Source of the DNA: Polynucleobacter sp. TUM22923 | GTDB taxonomy: Bacteria > Pseudomonadota > Gammaproteobacteria > Burkholderiales > Burkholderiaceae | Length of the DNA: 64,000 nt | Direction: 5' to 3' | Assembly (NCBI RefSeq): GCF_030295705.1 | Contig: NZ_AP027274.1 | Location: 1,796,128 to 1,860,127, forward strand | Part shown: one piece after another, positions 36,264 through 44,720 of the stretch | Numbering within the stretch: position 1 is the first letter of the stretch | How the letters are laid out: each line of letters starts with the position of its first letter | The notes under the pieces: model-generated | The model's input: the letters and a program-made list of their open reading frames with translations, nothing else | The model's database searches: none | Told to the model about the DNA's origin: nothing | Translations under genes and position numbers: made by a program

Positions 36264-36701
36264 TTAACGGTCGAGGCCTCGCCATTTGTCGACGCTGCGC
36301 GCGCCGGTGTAGCCGAGGTAACCTGCACCGAACAGCCACCACAAGCTTTCGGGCACGGCGCCCAGCAGCTTGTTGAGGTTTTCCGCTGCCTGAAACACCT
36401 GCTGCGGCCACCAGATGCCGATGATGCTGCCAAGCACGCACAACAGTATGACGCCGTAGATCACATACAAAAAAGTGGGCCGGGCGCGGCTAGTCCACGG
36501 GTCTGCCGAGTTGGCTTCGGCCAGAATTGCGGACAGGGTGACTTGCATTTCCTGCAACGCTTGCTGCCCTTCCGCCTGAAGCAAGGCTAACTTGGCCTGT
36601 TCGCGTTGGGCTGGGTCGGGAATAATGCGGTCGATGAGTTTGGCACCGGCTTCTAGCAAGCCGGGAAACAGCGACGAGACGAACGGGGTTATTGCGGGCA
36701 T
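36264..36701 (-). CDS. Phage-type holin (3-TM, gene-transfer-agent holin family)
   Basis: 145 residues from MPAITPFVSSLF at 36701, preceded by GGAGGTACCC. The N-terminal part (LIDRIIPDPAQREQAKLALLQAEGQQALQEMQ) is a helical segment, then STDPWTSRARPTF-like (SADPWTSRARPTFLYVIYG), membrane helices and SLWWLFGAGYLGYTGARSVDKW, typical of the GTA_holin_3TM family (PF11351). It would form the pore for endolysin release. No endolysin or other lysis gene is adjacent, so it is a remnant of a prophage. Confidence 0.83.
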   Translation of the reverse strand: MPAITPFVSSLFPGLLEAGAKLIDRIIPDPAQREQAKLALLQAEGQQALQEMQVTLSAILAEANSADPWTSRARPTFLYVIYGVILLCVLGSIIGIWWPQQVFQAAENLNKLLGAVPESLWWLFGAGYLGYTGARSVDKWRGLDR

Positions 36702-36772
36702 CACTGGGTACCTCCGAATAGTTTGATTTTGACGATAGTGCCGGCCAGCAGCACCAGGCCGGTGACCCGCAT
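36701..36772 (-). pseudogene. C-terminal fragment of a phage membrane protein
   Basis: A 23-codon tail (MRVTGLVLLAGTIVKIKLFGG and two more) ends in TGATG, overlapping the holin start by one base. The close coupling and hydrophobic residues suggest the true C-terminus of a gene that normally precedes the holin; a stop codon lies just upstream of the ATG in this frame. The rest is missing, so the prophage module was cut at about 36775. Confidence 0.5.
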
Positions 36773-36869
36773 CTTGTGCTACGACTTCGCAATCATTGGC
36801 AATTCCCTGATCGGAATTTTGGCCGTCACCCATTGAAATGGCAGCAGTTCTTCACAACGAAAGGCTGCC

Positions 36870-37118
36870 ATGTCAATTTTCGAACACCGTCTCACTCAAC
36901 GCCCCCACAAGGGTCAAGTCATTCCCCGGCATCCGCACCTCGAGATCGCCGAATTGCTGGCCACGGCCATATTGCGGTCGCGTTCATACGCGACTCCCGG
37001 CGACACCTTCAGCGCAGATATTGAAACTTCTGCCGAAGCGCAGAAGATAAGACTTGGCTTCTCTGGCGACCAGAGCGTTCATACGAACCCGTCTCAACCA
37101 GAAGGAGTTTTTGTATGA
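36870..37118 (+). CDS. Hypothetical protein preceding a DUF2924/recombinase module
   Basis: 82 residues, starting MSIFEHRLTQRPHKG after a GAAAGG site. Its stop overlaps the next start as ATGA, which is the best evidence that it is a real gene of the same operon. No known domain is recognised; it is probably cytosolic. Genes of this size commonly sit ahead of DUF2924 genes in proteobacterial prophages, in my memory. Confidence 0.6.
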   Translation: MSIFEHRLTQRPHKGQVIPRHPHLEIAELLATAILRSRSYATPGDTFSADIETSAEAQKIRLGFSGDQSVHTNPSQPEGVFV

Positions 37119-37585
37119 CAGCGCACGCAACCACCACAACCCCCATCGCCGCTCAACTGGCGCAATTACCCACGCTTTCCATGGAAAATCTCTGGGCGCT
37201 GTGGGACGATTTTTTTGATCGTCGCCCGGGCAACCATCACCGCACCTATCTGGAAAATCGCATCGCCTACAAGCTTCAAGAGCGCGCCTTCGGCGGCTTG
37301 TCTGGTGCCCTGCGGCGCAAATTGGAAAAGATTGGCGAGACGGGTGAAGTTCCCAACCAAAAACGCCGTAGTGAAAATCAGCTCGCTGTCGGCACCACCT
37401 TGGTCCGCGAATACAACGGGATCGAGCACAGAGTTGTCATCAAGGAAGATGGGCGGTTCGAGTACCAGGGGCGCCCCTACAAAAGTCTGTCGGGCATTGC
37501 CAAGGCGATTACCGGCACCCAATGGTCTGGCCCCGTGTTTTTTGGGATCAAACCATCGGCTACAAGAAAAGGGAGCCGAACATGA
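37115..37585 (+). CDS. DUF2924 domain-containing protein
   Basis: 156 residues. It contains the DUF2924 pattern LWALWDDFFDRRPGNHHRTYLENRIAYKLQERAFGGL, PGTTLVREYNG-like (VGTTLVREYNGIEHRVVI) and YKSLSGIAKAITGTQWSGPVFFG. This family is nearly always encoded next to a large serine recombinase. Its role is unknown, perhaps helping the recombinase bind DNA. Both ends overlap neighbours (ATGA), so the three-gene unit is translationally coupled. Confidence 0.88.
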   Translation: MTAHATTTTPIAAQLAQLPTLSMENLWALWDDFFDRRPGNHHRTYLENRIAYKLQERAFGGLSGALRRKLEKIGETGEVPNQKRRSENQLAVGTTLVREYNGIEHRVVIKEDGRFEYQGRPYKSLSGIAKAITGTQWSGPVFFGIKPSATRKGSRT

Positions 37586-39015
37586 AAAACCCAACCACTG
37601 GCCAACCCAGCCTGACCCCAAAACGACGCTGTGCCATCTACACCCGCAAGTCCACCGATGAGGGTTTGGACCAGGAATACAACAGCCTGGAGGCCCAGCG
37701 CGACTCCGGGTTGGCATTCATTGCCAGCCAGCGGCACGAGGGCTGGATCGCCATCGACGATGGCTACGATGACGGCGGGTTTTCTGGTGGCAACACCAAC
37801 CGCCCGGCCTTAAAGCGCCTGCTGGCCGACGTGGAGGACGGCAAGGTTGATGTCATCGTGGTCTACAAAATCGACAGACTATCGCGCTCACTCTCGGACT
37901 TTGCTCAAATCGTCGATCTGTTTGACGCGCATGGCGTGACCTTCGTCTCTGTCACCCAGCAGTTCAACACGACAACCAGCATGGGGCGCTTGATGCTCAA
38001 CGTGCTGCTGTCCTTTGCGCAGTTCGAGCGCGAGGTGACCGGTGAACGCATTCGCGACAAGATTGCCGCGAGCAAGGCCAAGGGGATGTGGATGGGCGGC
38101 GTGCCGCCGCTGGGCTATGACGTAAAAGACCGCAAGTTGGTGATCAACGAGCCGGAGGCTGAACTGGTCAGAGACATATTTTCGCGTTATGCGGAACACG
38201 GCTCGGCGGCTCGGCTGGTGCGGGAGCTTGAAATTGAAGGGCACACCACCAAGTCGTGGCAGACCCAGTCCGGGTCTTACCACCATGGCCGCACCATCGA
38301 TCAGCAATTTCTCTTTGTGCTGCTGCGCAACCGGCTCTACCTCGGCGAGATCACGCACAAAGGGCAAGTCTTTGCGGGGCAGCACCAGGGGATTGTGAAT
38401 CAGCAACTCTGGGATGCTGCGCACGTCATCATTGCCGAGCGTAAGCGTGGAACGCGCGACCGCCACAACGAATCCCCTGCGTTGTTGGCCGGCCTGCTCT
38501 ACGCACCGGATGGTCAGCGCATGTTACCGACCTACACCCAGAAGAAAAACGGCAAGCGATATCACTACTACGTGCCCTATTTGGAAAAACGGCAGACTGC
38601 GGGGGCCACCAAGAAGCCTGGCGTGGGCGGCATGGGCGCGTTACCTGCGGGGGAAATTGAAGCCACCGTGCTGGCGCAGGTACACCGCGTTTTGCAGAAG
38701 CCGGAGATGGTCATCGGCATCTGGCGCGCAAGCCTGTCACTCAAGGAACGGGCTGAGCTGGATGAACCGACGGTGGTGGTGGCCATGCGCCAGATCAGCA
38801 CCGTTTGGGCGCAACTGTTCCCAACGGAGCAGCACCGCCTCATGCGCTTGTTGATCGAGCGTGTCCAACTGCATCACGATGGCTTGGATATTGTGTGGCG
38901 GGAAGACAGTTGGCATCGCTTCCGCCGCGAACTGGAGCAGCACCCCTTCGTTGCCGAGCAACGGGCAGCCATCGAAGAAAAGAAAAACGAAACGGTATGG
39001 GAGGCAAGCGCATGA
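37582..39015 (+). CDS. Large serine recombinase
   Basis: 477 residues from MKNPTTGQPS at 37582, with an ATGA overlap of DUF2924. Resolvase domain (RRCAIYTRKSTDEGLDQEYNS with catalytic Ser24, then YKIDRLSRSLSDFAQIV), recombinase domain (GMWMGGVPPLGYDVKDRKL, RLYLGEITHKG) and a C-terminal part (LLYAPDGQRMLPTYTQKKNGKRYHYY) that has the place of the zinc ribbon but no cysteines. It probably integrates or excises a phage-like element. It is the only recombinase in the window. Confidence 0.9.
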   Translation: MKNPTTGQPSLTPKRRCAIYTRKSTDEGLDQEYNSLEAQRDSGLAFIASQRHEGWIAIDDGYDDGGFSGGNTNRPALKRLLADVEDGKVDVIVVYKIDRLSRSLSDFAQIVDLFDAHGVTFVSVTQQFNTTTSMGRLMLNVLLSFAQFEREVTGERIRDKIAASKAKGMWMGGVPPLGYDVKDRKLVINEPEAELVRDIFSRYAEHGSAARLVRELEIEGHTTKSWQTQSGSYHHGRTIDQQFLFVLLRNRLYLGEITHKGQVFAGQHQGIVNQQLWDAAHVIIAERKRGTRDRHNESPALLAGLLYAPDGQRMLPTYTQKKNGKRYHYYVPYLEKRQTAGATKKPGVGGMGALPAGEIEATVLAQVHRVLQKPEMVIGIWRASLSLKERAELDEPTVVVAMRQISTVWAQLFPTEQHRLMRLLIERVQLHHDGLDIVWREDSWHRFRRELEQHPFVAEQRAAIEEKKNETVWEASA

Positions 39016-39566
39016 GCCCCGAGAATTTGATGCGGAGGAGCGTGGAGGTAAAGCCGTCGGGCGCGCCACGTCAATACGAGGACGCAGGGCGCTCGGTGAC
39101 ATTTGTGCCGCTAACCATCAAGCGTCGGCATACCGCGAAGCTGCTGCTACCGCCACCGGGCTGCGAAGACGCCAGGATCACCGCCTCACTAGATTTGCCA
39201 ATGATCCGTACTCTGGGAAAAGCGTTTTACTGGCAGAAGCTGCTCGACTCAGGTCAGGTGGCCAATGCCACCGAACTTGCCCGCCAACTCAAACTGGAAC
39301 CCGGCTGGGTGGCCGAAGTGCTTCGCCTGACGCGACTGGCACCGGATATCGCGCAGGCTATCGTCGATGGTCGGCAGCCACGACATCTGAATTTGCACGC
39401 TGTGCGCGGGCGGCAGGCCGAGGTGCCGGTGAGTTGGGTGGCGCAAAGAGTGATTTTTGGATTCACCGCGCCACATGGCCAGACAAGCCTTGAGAAATTT
39501 CCCGAACCTTCGCCTCGTAATACTCCAGCGCCATCTGAGCCAGCTCGTGAGGAAGGCGGCTTTTAA
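39012..39566 (+). CDS. ParB/KorB-like HTH protein linked to the recombinase
   Basis: 184 residues from MSPENLMRRS at 39012, with an ATGA overlap of the recombinase stop. LDSGQVANATELARQLKLEPGWVAEVLRLTRLAPDIAQAIVDGRQP is a ParB/KorB-type helix-turn-helix, typical of the last gene of DUF2924-recombinase units. Homologues, as I recall, end soon after VSWVAQRVIFGF. The last 30 residues (TAPHGQTSLEK onward) lie over the end of the opposite gene and have biased composition, so they may be read-through past a deletion junction near 39465. Confidence 0.68.
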   Translation: MSPENLMRRSVEVKPSGAPRQYEDAGRSVTFVPLTIKRRHTAKLLLPPPGCEDARITASLDLPMIRTLGKAFYWQKLLDSGQVANATELARQLKLEPGWVAEVLRLTRLAPDIAQAIVDGRQPRHLNLHAVRGRQAEVPVSWVAQRVIFGFTAPHGQTSLEKFPEPSPRNTPAPSEPAREEGGF

Positions 39567-40038
39567 CTGGGCTCCCCATATGATTTTCCGGTGGCGAATA
39601 CGTTACCCCTCGACTTGTCACCGAAATCACTTCAAGCCGATCTGGGTGGAATTTGATCTCCAGATCGCCGTCATACACAAGGTTATCGACTTGTCCCGGG
39701 CCATTGAAAATCCCCTTGTGAATGCGACCGCCGCCCGGGCCACCGGTAATTGTTAGGCTACCTGACCGGTTGACCACGATCTCTTGAATCGTATGCTCGT
39801 CGGTGTTTCTTGCCTGTACGAGATAGCGCAGCAGGTCGTCTTCTTTGCGCCACCGATTTACCTCACTCAAATGCCGTTGAGCTCCGCCGTCAGCATGGAG
39901 CCCCTTTTCCAGCTTGTTCCATGCGCGGTCAAGATAGTGCAGGAAGTCCTTCCAGGATTTTTCATAGCCGACCATGTCGGCGGCAGATTGCATCCGCAGG
40001 AGCGCCTCACGCGCCCAGGCAAGTTCGTTCACGTCCAT
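39463..40038 (-). CDS. Hypothetical protein
   Basis: 191 residues from MDVNELAWAREALL at 40038, which follows a GGGGGTGTG site; the frame extends upstream but with little coding character. DFLHYLDRAWNKLEKGLH and LLRYLVQARNTDEHTIQEIV give helical segments, then a beta-rich C-terminal half (SLTITGGPGGGRIHKG, LEIKFHPDRLEVISVTSRGVTY). No family recognised. It resembles cargo genes of mobile islands rather than core genes. The 3' end overlaps the opposite HTH gene by 104 bases. Confidence 0.6.
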   Translation of the reverse strand: MDVNELAWAREALLRMQSAADMVGYEKSWKDFLHYLDRAWNKLEKGLHADGGAQRHLSEVNRWRKEDDLLRYLVQARNTDEHTIQEIVVNRSGSLTITGGPGGGRIHKGIFNGPGQVDNLVYDGDLEIKFHPDRLEVISVTSRGVTYSPPENHMGSPVKSRLPHELAQMALEYYEAKVREISQGLSGHVAR

Positions 40039-40326
40039 CACACACCCCCTAATCATTTTCGATGGCATCAATACTACTGGCATGTATGCTTTGCACACCA
40101 TTGCCACCGTCGAACCGTATCCGACGAAGAAGCCGTAACTCGTTGTCAGCAAAGGCGTTCTGCGTGTGCTAAAACAGCACGGTTCTCCACTATTTTTTGA
40201 GAACAGAGAGCAGAGAAGAATCGAACGGCTCAAGAAACGGGCCGGAATGGTGGGGTAACTCTATGGGGGCGGCACACGCAGAATGGCGTGGAACCCCACG
40301 TGGCTTGGGGGAAGGCCAGAAACGAC

Positions 40327-40352
40327 AAAGCCGACTGAGAACAGTCGGCTTT
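40327..40352 (-). terminator. Terminator of tRNA-Phe
   Basis: AAAGCCGACTG (40327-40337) pairs perfectly with CAGTCGGCTTT (40342-40352). On the minus strand it follows the tRNA 3' end by six bases and is followed by a modest T-rich stretch. The order tRNA end, GAAAT, hairpin is the same as in the repeat copies B and F. Confidence 0.75.
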
Positions 40353-40358
40353 GGAAAT

Positions 40359-40434
40359 TGGTGGCCCGGGGCGGAATCGAACCACCGACACAAGGATTTT
40401 CAATCCTCTGCTCTACCGACTGAGCTACCAGGCC
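40359..40434 (-). tRNA. tRNA-Phe (GAA)
   Basis: 76 bases on the minus strand, running GGCCTGGTAGCTCAGTCGGT to CCGGGCCACCA. The anticodon loop is TTGAAAA (GAA, Phe) on an AGGAT/ATCCT stem, the T-arm GGTGGTTCGATTCCGCC, and CCA is encoded. The acceptor stem pairs with one T-G. It bounds the right side of the island, which lies on its 3' side. Confidence 0.97.
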
Positions 40435-40448
40435 ATTTAAGACTGTCT

Positions 40449-40454
40449 ATTATA
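40449..40454 (-). promoter_or_regulatory. -10 element of tRNA-Phe
   Basis: The minus strand reads GCGTATAAT, a consensus -10 (TATAAT) about 15 bases ahead of the mature tRNA. No convincing -35 at normal spacing was seen; TTTACA lies 21 bases upstream. Confidence 0.6.
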
Positions 40455-40583
40455 CGCAAACTGCCAGTTGTGCTGTGTAAATGTGTCCGACTGTGTTTCC
40501 ACCCTGTAGTTATCAGCTTCTTTACTGTGTGGAGCGCTGGACGATACTGCCTTTACCGCACCTGCTGTACGGTGTTCGTTTAG

Positions 40584-41423
40584 TTAAATTGGGATTTTTT
40601 TAAGATCCGCCTGAATAGTTGCTCCGTACTGATCGCTTAATCCAATGATAGAACGAAGTGGAACGTGCTCTTTTTCAGAAAACCAGATCTCAAAGGTTGC
40701 AGTATCGTCTTTCGATACTGTTTTGTAATAGCGAATTGCTTTTACTTTAGTGCCACCGAAGGGGAACTCCCAAGCTTCGCCGCGCACCAAGGTGTAATTT
40801 CTGAGAGAACGCCCATCTGTTACTTGTAAAACAATTGATTTGCTGGGTAAATCACGCCCAATAAATTGGTATCCTACCGTCAACATATCAAGTACGCCTC
40901 CAGAATAAGGCGCCAGTCCCATTGGCGGAGTTCGTGATGATACTTTGTAAAAGTTAATGCTATTTTTCGGGGCCTCTACTTTTGCTATGAGCAAATCAGT
41001 ATTGCCGCGCTTTTCTTGATAGGTATTAGTTTGCAAACCATTTGCGTTCACTGAACCAACGGAATCTCTAATCAAGGTCTGACCGCCCAGAGCAGTCGAC
41101 ATACCCGCCAGTAGCATTCCTTTTGAGCTAATGTGATATCTCGCACCGTCTATTTTTACTTGGTCAGAAACCACTGCAACTGACATTGAACCATTGGCGA
41201 TTTTATAGACAGCCTCGTAAGCACTTGGCTCTTCTTTGGTCTTTGCCAAATAGGCGGCTCGCTTATTTGCATCTACAGTGACCTTAAGATCATATTCAAA
41301 CTGGGCATTAATAGGGCTAGCTTGCGCAAGTGCATTCACACTTACAAATACCGCACAAATTAATAATAAAAAACTAATTATCTTTGGCTTGTGAGTTTTA
41401 AGGCATGATCCCATTGTTTTCAT
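40584..41423 (-). CDS. DUF3108 domain-containing exported protein
   Basis: 279 residues. A hydrophobic signal (IISFLLLICAVFVSVNALAQ) is followed by the DUF3108 beta-fold: INAQFEYDLKVTVDANKRAAY, GQTLIRDSVGSV, SGGVLDMLTVGYQFIGRDLPSKSIVLQV and FEIWFSEKEHVPLRSI. A role in the cell envelope is likely, since such proteins are periplasmic and of unknown function. It starts at 41423 or three codons later. Monocistronic as far as can be seen. Confidence 0.8.
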   Translation of the reverse strand: MKTMGSCLKTHKPKIISFLLLICAVFVSVNALAQASPINAQFEYDLKVTVDANKRAAYLAKTKEEPSAYEAVYKIANGSMSVAVVSDQVKIDGARYHISSKGMLLAGMSTALGGQTLIRDSVGSVNANGLQTNTYQEKRGNTDLLIAKVEAPKNSINFYKVSSRTPPMGLAPYSGGVLDMLTVGYQFIGRDLPSKSIVLQVTDGRSLRNYTLVRGEAWEFPFGGTKVKAIRYYKTVSKDDTATFEIWFSEKEHVPLRSIIGLSDQYGATIQADLKKIPI

Positions 41424-41669
41424 ATAGTTTTATTTGAGTAGAAGAGGGGCTTATATTTCATTAGTCACAGCGTATTGCTGCGATCTAAAGAAAATTTTGG
41501 CATTTCCCCGCTCAATATATGACAATAGGGCCTGGAAAATCTTCCACCCCTTGGAATAGCCACATTGATCAAAGGTCGGAAAGCCAAACTATTACTAAAG
41601 CACTAACTGAAAAATAAAATAGGCAAATGAACCAAAAAAAGTTCTTTTTCTTAAATCTTATGCAGTGCA

Positions 41670-43187
41670 TTATTGCCTCCCGTACAGGCTTTTAATGGTT
41701 GCACCAACAAATGCAATGAGCATAAAGATCGCCAACATAACGGCTATATTGACTTTTACTTTAGTTTTTTCTGGTGACATTACTTTTAAGGGCTCCACTG
41801 TTGAAAAAAGGAGTCCGCTATTACCAATAAATTCTTTTTGGGCTTGTATTTGTATGCTTTTAACGGCAACTAAAAGTCCGCCCAACTCACTCCATATTCT
41901 ATCTATTTGCTGTTGGTATTCTAATTTAAATTGCTGACTCATCACTCCGCTGCTTATCTTTGCTCTTGACAAGAGCCTCTCGTTTTTTCTAATCTGCTCT
42001 ATAAGTTTAATACTTTCATTTTCAGCAGTCATTCGCCGTAATACTAATTCCTGTCTAAACTGTGCATCTTTAGAACTCTGCACTACATCAATTATTTTAT
42101 TTACAGCATCACCACTCAACTGAACGTTTGAAGTATTGTTATCCTGCTGATAGCGCCCTCTATCAGAATTCAAGCTGCCATTTATTTGCTCTCTTCCTTG
42201 AGACGTTTGTCCTGCGTAATCCAGAAGACTTTGGCGATAGCCCTTAGCTTCCTGCGTAAGTGCATCCTGCTTATCCTTTAAGGATTCAATATTTTTTACA
42301 GCAACATCAATATCCGTTTTTGTGGCGGGTACATTAGCCACAACAATTGACTCTAGTTTTTCAATACCGTACTTACTTAATTCTTTCAGTCGAATTAATA
42401 CGCCCGTAAGATTTAAGTCTGTTTTTGAATCTCTCAAGCTATTACTGTTTGGATCGATAATCATCTTCTCAATTGTGTTGCCTAAGGCAAAGGTTACATA
42501 ATTTAAATATGAGAGCATTTCATAGGGTGCTACATCCTTCATCGCTGGATTCAATAATTCCGTATTTGAAAGTGAGCCCCTCAAGGCCCCTAACTTTTCC
42601 TTCGATTGCTTTGACCAATTTTGAACAACGTCGTTTAGTACTTTTGAGACTGTTCCGTTATCTAACTTACTGCTCGTACTTAGGGTAATTTGCACATTTT
42701 GCTTGGCTGCTGCATTAATTTCTTGCTTATAGTTTGCTTCAATTGATTCAATATCGGCTCGGCTTAAATTTTTCTGACTTAAAAGTGTCTTGTATTTTTT
42801 ATCTGCACTTTCGAATGTCTGGGAATAGGGCTCAACGGATAAGCCACTCAAAAAGTCATTCAAGGAGATGCCCTTATCGCCTAAACTATTTTCCTTCCAA
42901 GCCGTCTCCACCGAACCACCAGAAAGAATATCGCTGGGATTTAATGGATTACCGTTTGGATACTTCCCATCAGCAGCTTGTGGAAAGTTATAGGCAATAA
43001 CTATTGAAAAGTGATTTGTAGGGCTTATTAAGAAAAAATAAATAAGGGCGCATAGCAACCACCCAAGCACCCCTATTATTGCGAACTTTAAAAAAATACC
43101 CTTGTTCAAGGCAAGTTTTTGAATTATTTTTCCTAAGTCAATAGATTGCTCTTCGCTGATAAGACCATCAATACTCTTGTTTTCCAC
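41670..43187 (-). CDS. Wzz-like chain-length/polysaccharide co-polymerase protein
   Basis: 505 residues with one transmembrane helix near the N-terminus (about 34-55) and one at the end (about 478-500), bracketing a large periplasmic part. The latter is rich in coiled-coil helices (LVLRRMTAENESIKLIEQIRKNERLLSRAK and the preceding LKDKQDALTQEAKGYRQ), the architecture of Wzz/PCP chain-length regulators. MSPEKTKVKVNIAVM just before the last helix is like the PCP pro-rich segment. I cannot tell which polysaccharide it serves; it is 6 kb from the O-antigen operon and outside the island. No kinase domain. Confidence 0.6.
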   Translation of the reverse strand: MENKSIDGLISEEQSIDLGKIIQKLALNKGIFLKFAIIGVLGWLLCALIYFFLISPTNHFSIVIAYNFPQAADGKYPNGNPLNPSDILSGGSVETAWKENSLGDKGISLNDFLSGLSVEPYSQTFESADKKYKTLLSQKNLSRADIESIEANYKQEINAAAKQNVQITLSTSSKLDNGTVSKVLNDVVQNWSKQSKEKLGALRGSLSNTELLNPAMKDVAPYEMLSYLNYVTFALGNTIEKMIIDPNSNSLRDSKTDLNLTGVLIRLKELSKYGIEKLESIVVANVPATKTDIDVAVKNIESLKDKQDALTQEAKGYRQSLLDYAGQTSQGREQINGSLNSDRGRYQQDNNTSNVQLSGDAVNKIIDVVQSSKDAQFRQELVLRRMTAENESIKLIEQIRKNERLLSRAKISSGVMSQQFKLEYQQQIDRIWSELGGLLVAVKSIQIQAQKEFIGNSGLLFSTVEPLKVMSPEKTKVKVNIAVMLAIFMLIAFVGATIKSLYGRQ

Positions 43188-43355
43188 TTTTTTTACCCAC
43201 TTTTAGCAAGTAAGCACTCTCCCATTAATATAGAATTAGCACAACCGTAATCAATGCTTATAAAATACATATGTATATAACATTTATATTAAATAGTACT
43301 TTTACTAAAATATTTTCTGCTAACATTTATTAAATGTTGCTATTATTTAAATTAA

Positions 43356-43736
43356 ATGTCAAATGTAGATGCTTTAACCGCCCTTCAAAAAGCTAACGAA
43401 CTTCGCAATTGGTGCAGAGAAAATTTTCCTTTTTACGAATCTACTATTGCAACTGATTTAGTTTTTTTCTTAGCAATTGAATTTGTCGAAGGAAAACCGT
43501 TAACAGTTAAGAGATTTTTTACATCGACTGGGCACTCTTACACCGCTGTCCGACAGCATTACAGAAATTTATTTTCCGATGGATGGTTGGCACACACTTT
43601 AGATGGTAGTGACAAGCGCATCATGTACATAGTCCCCACTACGAAGTTTATGAAAATAATCGATTCGTATTCACAAGCAATGAATTCATTGTTTTATCCT
43701 CACCCTTCAATAGCTTGCACCGGTACACCTCAATAA
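43356..43736 (+). CDS. Small winged-helix-like protein, putative regulator
   Basis: 126 residues. LTVKRFFTSTGHSYTAVRQHYRNLFSDGWLAHTLDGSDKRIMYIVPTTKF reads as a winged helix (two helices, then a wing with SDKRI), similar to MarR-type domains; the start and end have no other motif. It is divergent from the Wzz-like gene over a 168-base AT-rich region, so it may control it. That is inference from position. Confidence 0.5.
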   Translation: MSNVDALTALQKANELRNWCRENFPFYESTIATDLVFFLAIEFVEGKPLTVKRFFTSTGHSYTAVRQHYRNLFSDGWLAHTLDGSDKRIMYIVPTTKFMKIIDSYSQAMNSLFYPHPSIACTGTPQ

Positions 43737-44088
43737 GATAACCGCTGCATGTGGCATGAAATCTCTACTCATGTTGTCAATGCATCATTAATTTTTACTT
43801 GACGAATGCATTGTATTTTTCTGCGACGTTTTTTGCTCCAAAACTTTACTTCAACGCGCCTTAAGTACCACTTAAGTGATTTATTTATTGAGCACTCTAG
43901 TTATTTTTAGTGCGCGTGACGCACAGAGGTCATTAAGGGAAAAACGCTCATGTTTAATTCTTCCAATATTGAAAAATAAATGTTTGGCTCTTTATTAGTC
44001 CGACTCAGCCTCAAGGCCCAAAGTAAATGCACCGCCTCACTGCTCTACATAGATAAGTTTTAATGGTCTGATAGTGCAATGGTGCAAC
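43737..44088. other. 352-base AT-rich intergenic region
   Basis: No gene seen. A partial palindrome GTGCGCGTGACGCAC occurs near 43912-43926, and a nine-codon frame begins at 43950, too short to call. It separates the end of the winged-helix gene from the end of the 44089-44652 gene (convergent), with no clear terminator. Confidence 0.4.
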
Positions 44089-44652
44089 TCATCCCTGAAG
44101 CAACTTAACCGCCTCTCGAATGAGAAAGGCGCGGTACCCCATGTAAAGCGCTACTATACAAAATCCAATCAAAAATAATCTCGGAATAACAGCACCCTCA
44201 AGCACTAGCTCTGAATTTAGCAAACCAATGGCAACCGCTAAAAAGAAGATGGCGCCCAAAATCAATACCGCCCAATTTTCAGAGTGTTGAGTTTGTTGAG
44301 TTTCATTTATGTAAGCTAAAACTTGTAATGTTCTATCTTTGGTTTGGCCAACCACCCTCACTACATCTCCATTCTGAATTGCCATAGGACTAGAAAATTG
44401 GGCCTCAATTAGATGCTCGTTAAGCTCAAATTTAGAAACAAAAAAACGCTTGTAGTACACCGAAGAATGATCATGGGTAGGCTTTTCTGGATTAACGTAT
44501 TCCAGCACCGAGTTATCGAGCTTTCCAACCATGCCAGATAGGGTTACAAGCGATGCATACGGAAATTGACTTGGTTTAACGGCGGACATCAACATAGCTC
44601 CCAAAAGAACAAGGTCCAGTATAAGCAAAAGGGAGGTGACTGGCTTTTTCAT
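44089..44652 (-). CDS. Hypothetical three-helix membrane protein
   Basis: 187 residues. A hydrophobic N-terminus (LLLILDLVLLGAMLMSAV), a soluble beta-rich middle (about 35-130, VVRVVGQTKDRTLQVLAYI) that looks like an OB-type or NfeD-like small domain, and two C-terminal helices (WAVLILGAIFFLAVAIGLL, PRLFLIGFCIVALYMGYRAFL). No family recognised. It is separated by 68 bases from the OsmC-YcaO gene upstream and could be in its transcript. Confidence 0.6.
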   Translation of the reverse strand: MKKPVTSLLLILDLVLLGAMLMSAVKPSQFPYASLVTLSGMVGKLDNSVLEYVNPEKPTHDHSSVYYKRFFVSKFELNEHLIEAQFSSPMAIQNGDVVRVVGQTKDRTLQVLAYINETQQTQHSENWAVLILGAIFFLAVAIGLLNSELVLEGAVIPRLFLIGFCIVALYMGYRAFLIREAVKLLQG

Positions 44653-44720
44653 ATTTGATCGCTATTTAGAATATTCCGCCAGTAGTGCATAGGCCAGCTG
44701 ATCGCGTCTAGATTATGAAA

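Noticed and set aside
43912-43926. Palindrome GTGCGCGTGACGCAC as a terminator
   Set aside because: The arms pair imperfectly and no T-run follows on either strand.
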